Position numbers and translations under genes: made by a program | Shown: piece by piece, positions 58,615-64,000 of the stretch | Layout of the letters: each line of letters begins with the position of its first letter | Position numbering within the stretch: position 1 is the stretch's first letter | Source: Candidatus Tumulicola scandinaviensis | GTDB lineage: Bacteria; Vulcanimicrobiota; Vulcanimicrobiia; Vulcanimicrobiales; Vulcanimicrobiaceae | Direction: 5' to 3' | Assembly: GCA_003140835.1 (NCBI GenBank) | Contig: PLLA01000122.1 | Span: 635 to 64,634, forward strand | Length of the DNA stretch: 64,000 nucleotides | Notes under the pieces: model-generated | The model's database searches: none | Told to the model about the DNA's origin: nothing | Seen by the model: the letters and a program-made list of their open reading frames with translations, nothing else

Positions 58615-59564
58615 GCGTGACCACGGCCCAAGCGTTACGCTCGTTGTTGGGTGGAGACGACCGCCATGCGCTGGCGGCGATCTTCGGGACGCGCGCGCAC
58701 TTCGACGAGCCCCTGGCGCCGTACACGTCGTGGAAGATCGGCGGCCCCGCGGATGCGCTGGTCGCCGTGGAAAGCGAAGACGAGCTGGCAGCGCTAATGC
58801 GATTCTGTTTCAAACGGCGCATGCCGTGGTTTGCCATCGGCGGCGGCAGTAACGTTCTGATCGGGGACGGCGGTTTGCGCGGCATCGTGATTCGCTTAGG
58901 CGGCGCGTTTGCCGGCATTGAGGTTCGCACCGAAGGCGAGCGCGTGATCGTCGAGGCCGGCGCCTCGGCCGGGATGGCGGCGGTCACCGCCAAGGCGGCG
59001 TCTGCCGGTGCGGCGAGCATCGGTTCGCTGGCGGGCATCCCCGGAACGGTGGGCGGCTCGCTGCGGATGAACGCCGGCACCGACCGCGAGATCGGCGATT
59101 TCGTGCAAGACGTTTGGGTGCAATCGCCATCCAAGCCGGTCGCGCACCCGGTGACCGTGCAGTACTTCTACCGTCATTCCACGCTCGCCCGCGACGCGAT
59201 CGTTTCACGCGTCACGCTCGCGTTTGCCAAAAACGATCCCAGCGCGGTACGCGAGGAGATGCGAGGGCGGCTCGTGAGGCGCAAGGATACGCAGCCGATC
59301 GCCCTTCCGAACGCCGGCTCGTGTTTCCGCAATCCTGACGGCGACAAGGCCGCGAGGCTGATCGAGGCGACCGGCGCTAAGGGGTGGCGCGAGGGCGGTG
59401 CGGAAGTTTCCCCGCTGCACGCGAACTTCATTAATAACGTCGGGGGCGCGAGCGCCAAAGACGTCGCAACGCTGCTGGCGCGCGTGCGCTCGGCAGTCCA
59501 CGAGCGCTTCGGTGTGGAACTGCAACTCGAAGTGCACTTAATCGGAGTCTTCGTCGACGCATGA
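58611..59564 (+). CDS. murB: UDP-N-acetylenolpyruvoylglucosamine reductase
   Basis: The product has 317 residues. YTSWKIGGPADALV and GGGSNVLIGDGGLRGIVIRL form the FAD-binding region. SLAGIPGTVGGSLRMNAGTD, NAGSCFRNPDGDKAARLIEA with the catalytic Ser, and LEVHLIGVF with the catalytic Glu complete the enzyme. It reduces the enolpyruvyl group to lactyl, giving UDP-MurNAc. It directly follows murC, an arrangement also seen as a gene fusion in chlamydiae-like and other bacteria. Confidence 0.96.
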   Translation: MSVTTAQALRSLLGGDDRHALAAIFGTRAHFDEPLAPYTSWKIGGPADALVAVESEDELAALMRFCFKRRMPWFAIGGGSNVLIGDGGLRGIVIRLGGAFAGIEVRTEGERVIVEAGASAGMAAVTAKAASAGAASIGSLAGIPGTVGGSLRMNAGTDREIGDFVQDVWVQSPSKPVAHPVTVQYFYRHSTLARDAIVSRVTLAFAKNDPSAVREEMRGRLVRRKDTQPIALPNAGSCFRNPDGDKAARLIEATGAKGWREGGAEVSPLHANFINNVGGASAKDVATLLARVRSAVHERFGVELQLEVHLIGVFVDA

Positions 59565-60502
59565 AACGTACAGCCAAGATCGCCGTCGTCATGGGCGGGA
59601 AAAGCGTGGAACGCGAGATCTCGCTTCGCAGCGGTGCGGGGGTCATGCAGGCGTTGCAGGCGCTCGGCCACGATGCGTCGTCGCTCGACTACGACGAGCG
59701 CTTCGTCGACGGCGTTCGCGAACGCCGGCCGGACGCCGTTTTCAACGCTCTTCACGGACCCGGCGGCGAAGACGGTCACGTTCAGGCGCTGCTCGAGTAC
59801 TTAGCGGTTCCGTATACCGGGAGTGGTTTGGAAGCCGCCTCGCTGTCGATGGACAAGCACCTGACGAAGAAGCTGCTCGCCGCCGAAGGCTTGCCGACGG
59901 CCGCCTGGGATCTCTTCGACTTGAGCGGGGGCACCTTGCCGCTGCTGCCGGGCTCTCTCGATCTCCCCTTAGTCGTGAAGCCACGCTTCGAAGGGTCGTC
60001 GGCAGGCGTCGCTATCGCGCGCACGCACGAACAATGGACCGCCGCAATGCTCGCGGCGTCGAAAACGTATTCGCAGATCCTCGCCGAGGAATACGTGGAC
60101 GGGCGCGAGTTTACGTGCGCCGTGCTTGGTGAAGAGGCCCTTCCGATCGTCGAGATCGTCGCCAATCGCGCCGAGTTCTACTCGTTCGACTCCAAGTATG
60201 AGACCGGTGGAAGCACGCACGTCGTTCCGGCTCACGTCGACGACGATCTCGCCGCGCGCCTGCAAATGCTGGCACTGTCGGCACACCGCCTGCTCGGATT
60301 GCGCGATTACTCGCGTACCGATTTCATCGTCAGCCACGATCTGCGGCCCTACATCCTCGAAATCAATTCGCTGCCCGGCCTCACGCCTACCAGCCTCTTC
60401 CCCGACGCGTGTGCGAGCGTCGGCATTACCTTCGAAGCCTTGATCGACCGGCTGGTCGGGTACGCGCTCGCGCGTGGCGATCTGCGCGACGCCGTCGCAT
60501 AA
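59561..60502 (+). CDS. ddl: D-alanine-D-alanine ligase
   Basis: The product has 313 residues with the ATP-grasp fold. VVMGGKSVEREISLRSGAGV, NALHGPGGEDGHVQALLEYL, GSGLEAASLSMDKHLTKKLL, AEEYVDGREFTCAVLG and EINSLPGLTPTSLFPDACAS are family motifs. It supplies the dipeptide for MurF. It is the last gene of the coupled dcw string; ftsQ, ftsA and ftsZ, which commonly follow, are absent. Confidence 0.96.
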   Translation: MKRTAKIAVVMGGKSVEREISLRSGAGVMQALQALGHDASSLDYDERFVDGVRERRPDAVFNALHGPGGEDGHVQALLEYLAVPYTGSGLEAASLSMDKHLTKKLLAAEGLPTAAWDLFDLSGGTLPLLPGSLDLPLVVKPRFEGSSAGVAIARTHEQWTAAMLAASKTYSQILAEEYVDGREFTCAVLGEEALPIVEIVANRAEFYSFDSKYETGGSTHVVPAHVDDDLAARLQMLALSAHRLLGLRDYSRTDFIVSHDLRPYILEINSLPGLTPTSLFPDACASVGITFEALIDRLVGYALARGDLRDAVA

Positions 60503-60530
60503 CCGCCGCTCGTGAGGTGATCGAGCGAAT

Positions 60531-63281
60531 GTGAGCGACGCGCTTCCGACCGGGACGGTGACGTTTTTGTTTACCGACATCGAGGGCAGTACGGCGCTTT
60601 GGGAGCGCTGCCCGGAAGCCATGCGCGTCGCACTCGCCGATCACGATAGGATTCTTCGCGGCGCGGCCGCCGAGCACGACGGCGTGGTATTCAAGACGGT
60701 CGGCGACGCCTTCTGCTGTGCGTTCGGCCGTCCGCAGGATGCGGCCGGCGCCGCGATCGACGTTCAGCGCGCGCTGGCCGGCCACGTTTGGCCGGAAGAG
60801 GTCGGCGAAATTCGAGTGCGCATGGGCGTTCACACCGGCAGTGCGGTGGAACGCGACGGCGACTACTTCGGTCCGACCGTCAATCGAGTCGCGCGCCTGA
60901 CGGCGATTGGAAACGGCGGACAGGTTCTGGTGTCATCGGCGACGGCAGCGCTCCTGCAGGGAACGCTCCACGACGGCGTAACGCTGCGCGATCTCGGCGC
61001 GCACCGGCTCAGAGACCTCAGTCTCGCCGAGACGACGTTTCAACTGACGGCCGCGGGAATGCGAGCCGACTTCCCGGCATTGTCGTCTTTGGATACGCGG
61101 CCGAATAACCTTCCGTCTCAGATCTCGAGCTTCGTCGGCCGCGATCGCGAACTCCAAGAGCTTCAGTCATTCTTGCGCGAGCATCGCCTGGTGACGATAA
61201 CGGGACCCGGTGGTATGGGCAAGACGCGCCTAGCGCTGCAGGTGGCGGCGGGTGCCGTAGCGCGTTTTCGGGACGGTGCGTGGTTCGTCGAACTGAGTTC
61301 GATCGACGACCCGTCGCTCGTTCCGCAAACGATCGCGAGCGCACTCGGCGTGCGCGAAATTCGCAACGAAGCGATGGAGGAAACCTTGCTGCGCGAGCTG
61401 TCGCGCAAGCAGCTTTTGCTCGTCGTCGATAACGCCGAGCATCTTCTCGGTGACGTCGCCGTCGCGGTGAAAACGATATTGACGCGGTGTCCGGAGGTGG
61501 TCGTCCTGGTCACGAGCCGAGAACCGCTGCATTTGACGGGCGAACAGACCTACCGTCTGTTGGCGATGCCCGAAGCGCCGAAGGAGGCAACGGCAAGCGA
61601 CTTGACCGCGCACGACAGCACGCGGCTGTTCCTCGAGCGCGCGCGTTCGATCGCCCCGCACTTCGTCGTGACCGATCGCGATGCCGGCGAGGTTTCGGCG
61701 TTGTGCCGGAAGCTGGAAGGCATTCCCTTGGCCATCGAATTGGCGGCGGCCCGCGTCGGCAGTCTTTCTTTGGGCCAACTCAACGAACGTTTGAGCGAAC
61801 GCGTCGTCCTGCTGTCGTCGCAAGACAGCACGCTCGGGCGGCACAAGACGCTGCGCGCGACCATCGACTGGAGCTACCGCTTATTGAGCGATGATGAGAA
61901 GCGCGTGTTCGCGGCGCTTTCGGTCTTCGTGAACGGCTTCACCCTCGATGCCGGCGAGCGCGTCGCTCCGGCCAAGGATGCCGAAACCTTCGACGTTCTT
62001 CAATCGCTGGCGGAAAAATCGTTCGTTCAGGCCGACGTCCGCGCGGACGGAACGCGGTTCCGCCTGCTCGACGTCATGCGAGAGTACGGCTGGGCCGAGT
62101 TGACGGCTGCCGGTGTGGTGGCGGAAACGCAACGGCGGCACGCGACGTATTACATCGCATTTGCAGCCCGCAGCGAAAAAAATTCGGGCAGCAAGGCGCT
62201 CGAATGGCACCGGCAGCTCGACGACGAGACCTACAACCTCCGTCTGGCGCTCGACTGGTGCCTTCAAAACGATCCCCTCGGAGGCGCAAGGCTCGCCCTC
62301 GACCTCGCGCCCTATTGGCGCGTGCGCGGAAACATCACCGAGGCGCGAGCACGGCTAGCGCAGTTTTTGGCACGGAGTGAGATCGGGCAGCGGGATCGCG
62401 CGGCCCTCCTGTGCAGTGCGGCCAGCTTTGCGGCGATGCAGGATGACTTCGTTGAATCTTTATGGTTCTCGAACGAAGCGTTGTCGCTCTATGAGACGCT
62501 GAACGATATCGGCGGAACCGGCGACGCGCTCTTTCGGATTGCGGAAGTCGAGCATCGTAAGGGAAACCTACCGGACGCGCGCGCCGGATACGAGCGAGCC
62601 CGCGAACTGTTCGTTGAATCCGGAAACGGACGCGGCGAGATGCTCTGCATCGGAAACCTCGGAATGCTCGCGCGTCAGCAAGGGGATCATCAGAGGGCTA
62701 AAGCGTTTCTCGAAGACGCGCTCGAACGCGCACGCGCGTCCGGCGAGCGCCGCATCTTGGGCGATTTCATCATCGCGCTGGCTTGGGTCAACCTGTATCT
62801 GGAAGATCTGAGCGAATCGAACGAGCTTTTCGAGCGGGCGTTGACGGAGAAGAAGTTAGAACGGGATCGATACGGCATTTGCGCTGCGCGACATGGCCTG
62901 GCAACGGTTGCTCTCAAAGGCGGCCGGCTCGACGAAGCCTTCGAGCAGTTCAAAGACACGGTGGAGATGGCTCGCGAATTGCAGCTGCACGACTATCTTT
63001 TCCGCGGTTTCTACGGGATCAGTGCCGCCCTCGCACTGAAGGGCGACGCTGAAAGGGCTTCCAAGTATCTTCGGTTAGCGGAACGCATCTTTCGCGAAAG
63101 TGGCCGCGAACTTCGGGATAGCGTCGCTTACGACGTAGCAATCACGAGCCTCGAGGCGGCGATCCCTCCTTCGGAATGGACTTCTTTCGTCGCCGAACCT
63201 GATGAATTCGACATCGAAGCTGAAATGTCGGAGCTACGACGCGATCATTACCGAGGCGGAGGCGATTTCTGCGAGATGTAA
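60531..63281 (+). CDS. Class III nucleotide cyclase - STAND ATPase - TPR regulator
   Basis: The product has 916 residues. The N-terminal class III cyclase domain (about 8-170) has FLFTDIEGSTALW (metal Asp16), FKTVGDAFCCAF (Asp59) and NRVARL, so the catalytic set looks complete. A STAND/NB-ARC ATPase (about 200-480) has the P-loop TGPGGMGKTRLA, Walker B LLLVVDNAEHLL and GIPLAIELAAARV. The C-terminal half (about 600-880) is TPR-like helical repeats. Such proteins are large signal-responsive switches, usually without a known ligand. No DNA-binding domain is seen. The GTG start follows GAGGTGA. The 3' end overlaps the next gene. Confidence 0.9.
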   Translation: MSDALPTGTVTFLFTDIEGSTALWERCPEAMRVALADHDRILRGAAAEHDGVVFKTVGDAFCCAFGRPQDAAGAAIDVQRALAGHVWPEEVGEIRVRMGVHTGSAVERDGDYFGPTVNRVARLTAIGNGGQVLVSSATAALLQGTLHDGVTLRDLGAHRLRDLSLAETTFQLTAAGMRADFPALSSLDTRPNNLPSQISSFVGRDRELQELQSFLREHRLVTITGPGGMGKTRLALQVAAGAVARFRDGAWFVELSSIDDPSLVPQTIASALGVREIRNEAMEETLLRELSRKQLLLVVDNAEHLLGDVAVAVKTILTRCPEVVVLVTSREPLHLTGEQTYRLLAMPEAPKEATASDLTAHDSTRLFLERARSIAPHFVVTDRDAGEVSALCRKLEGIPLAIELAAARVGSLSLGQLNERLSERVVLLSSQDSTLGRHKTLRATIDWSYRLLSDDEKRVFAALSVFVNGFTLDAGERVAPAKDAETFDVLQSLAEKSFVQADVRADGTRFRLLDVMREYGWAELTAAGVVAETQRRHATYYIAFAARSEKNSGSKALEWHRQLDDETYNLRLALDWCLQNDPLGGARLALDLAPYWRVRGNITEARARLAQFLARSEIGQRDRAALLCSAASFAAMQDDFVESLWFSNEALSLYETLNDIGGTGDALFRIAEVEHRKGNLPDARAGYERARELFVESGNGRGEMLCIGNLGMLARQQGDHQRAKAFLEDALERARASGERRILGDFIIALAWVNLYLEDLSESNELFERALTEKKLERDRYGICAARHGLATVALKGGRLDEAFEQFKDTVEMARELQLHDYLFRGFYGISAALALKGDAERASKYLRLAERIFRESGRELRDSVAYDVAITSLEAAIPPSEWTSFVAEPDEFDIEAEMSELRRDHYRGGGDFCEM

Positions 63282-63667
63282 ATCGTGCCGTAGGTTTGGC
63301 GGCGCTCCGACGGCGCAGTAGCGGCAACCGGATGTCGAACTCCGTTCCAATCGTAGCTAATCGCATTCATGCTGCCGGTGAACGTCGCGCATTGATTCGA
63401 AAAGGGACAACTAGAAGGCGCAGGTGACGGCGAGGGCACCGGATTAGGCATCTGAAGATCGATCTCGATCCAACAGGCCTTACCTGCGACGCATCCGGGG
63501 GCCGGACTGGCGGACAACTTTACGAGTCCGGTCAAGCGAAAGCCCACCGGATTGCCGTCATCGGGATTCGGACCAACGCAATAATGTGCGAAGAAAAATG
63601 TGGGCAGCCCCACGGCAATAGCGGTGATTATGGCGGTCACAATTGCCGTGCGTGCGTGAGAGTGCAT
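63248..63667 (-). CDS. Hypothetical exported protein
   Basis: The product has 139 residues. An N-terminal membrane/signal segment (AIVTAIITAIAVGLPTFFFA) is followed by a short domain with four to five cysteines (YCVGPNP, GCVAGKACW, SSCPFSNQC) interrupted by a Pro/Ser stretch. Disulfide bonds outside the membrane are likely. No family is recognised. It overlaps the cyclase gene by 34 bp tail to tail and lies just downstream of the truncated enoyl-CoA hydratase gene. Confidence 0.55.
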   Translation of the reverse strand: MHSHARTAIVTAIITAIAVGLPTFFFAHYCVGPNPDDGNPVGFRLTGLVKLSASPAPGCVAGKACWIEIDLQMPNPVPSPSPAPSSCPFSNQCATFTGSMNAISYDWNGVRHPVAATAPSERRQTYGTIYISQKSPPPR

Positions 63668-63682
63668 CGCAAGATTCCCTCC

Positions 63683-64000
63683 TTAGCGTGCCAGTACGTT
63701 GGAGACTGCGGTTCGGAATTCGTCGGAGGCGAGACGCTCGCTGAACGCGCCGACTTCGGCGTCCATTTGTGCGCGTACGTCTTTGGCGATGGCATCGCGC
63801 ATGAGCCGTTTGGTTTCGCGCAGCGCGACGGGCGGAAGCGCCGCCAGCTTTGCGGCGATGTCGGCGGCAACCTCGTCGACGCGCTCGTCGGGCACGACCT
63901 TGGTGACGATGCCGGCGGCGAGTGCCTCGTCGGCGCTAAAAAACTCTCCGGCCAGCAGCAACCATGCAGCGCGGGTTCGCCCGGCGATTAACGGCAGTAA
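63683..64000 (-). CDS. Enoyl-CoA hydratase/isomerase family protein, N-terminal part outside window
   Basis: The 106 visible C-terminal residues read LLPLIAGRTRAAWLLLAGEF, then SADEALAAGIVTKVVPDERV and LPPVALRETKRLMRDA, the usual end of the crotonase fold (helices of the trimerisation region). The oxyanion-hole and catalytic residues lie in the missing part, so hydratase, isomerase or other activity cannot be told. The frame is open to the window edge, so the gene starts beyond 64000. Confidence 0.88.
   Translation of the reverse strand, partial: LLPLIAGRTRAAWLLLAGEFFSADEALAAGIVTKVVPDERVDEVAADIAAKLAALPPVALRETKRLMRDAIAKDVRAQMDAEVGAFSERLASDEFRTAVSNVLAR

Noticed and set aside
1-64000. CRISPR arrays, insertion sequences, tRNA or rRNA genes
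   Set aside because: No regularly spaced direct repeats, transposase-like frames, terminal inverted repeats with target duplications, or tRNA/rRNA signatures were recognised anywhere in the window.

Overview
The window looks like a chromosomal segment of a high-GC, free-living diderm bacterium. Evidence for an outer membrane is an LptD-type barrel, an LptF/LptG permease, an LptC-like protein and Lnt. Evidence for meso-diaminopimelate peptidoglycan is the DNPR motif of MurE. GTG and TTG starts are frequent. Gene content and style (complete E2-E1 2-oxoglutarate dehydrogenase fusion, KGG stress proteins, CofE-like protein in the mur operon) would fit an uncultured soil phylum such as Eremiobacterota/WPS-2. 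That placement is inference and was not tested. I see no rRNA, tRNA, CRISPR array, insertion sequence or prophage; the region reads as core chromosome.

Layout. 1-8.9 kb: a cut-off cupredoxin, the giant 2-oxoglutarate dehydrogenase fusion, a carboxymuconolactone decarboxylase-like protein, a CGNR regulator, a LOG-family hydrolase, an eIF1-like YciH factor coupled to a cytochrome P450, and two envelope/secreted proteins. 8.9-14.9 kb: a lipoprotein phosphoesterase, then an Lrp regulator, diaminohexanoate dehydrogenase and lysine 2,3-aminomutase (a lysine catabolic operon), with a divergent peptide-type binding lipoprotein. 15-23 kb: an RND pump, a palindromic intergenic repeat, and a leftward operon of FAH-family enzyme, DUF4267 and three-part proton-translocating transhydrogenase. 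23-31.3 kb: a macroglobulin-like secreted protein, polA, DUF192, fpg, rpsA and coaE. 31.3-35 kb: two KGG hydrophilins, lptC-like, lnt, a lipoprotein and a tiny metallothionein. 35-39.3 kb: lytic transglycosylase, lptF/G and lptD. 39.4-45.2 kb: an Ada-like repair regulator, a MEDS sensor facing a PAS-SpoIIE-HATPase phosphatase, a double aspartyl protease with PDZ, and DUF1264.

45.4-60.5 kb is a tight dcw cell-wall/division operon: mraZ-rsmH-ftsL-ftsI-murE-murF-cofE-like-mraY-murD-ftsW-murG-murC-murB-ddl. From ftsI onward the reading frames overlap by 4 to 14 bases. It lacks ftsQ, ftsA and ftsZ and carries an unexpected CofE-like ligase gene between murF and mraY, coupled on both sides. It is preceded by a good promoter and three TGGTG boxes in 10-bp phase that look like the MraZ operator. 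60.5-64 kb holds a cyclase-STAND-TPR regulator, a small exported protein and a truncated enoyl-CoA hydratase.

The points most worth a second look are the CofE-like protein in the mur operon, rpsA with no canonical start codon (best start AUC), the lipoyl-containing single-chain E2-E1 2-oxoglutarate dehydrogenase, the 55-residue metallothionein, and a dispersed intergenic repeat present at three gene ends.
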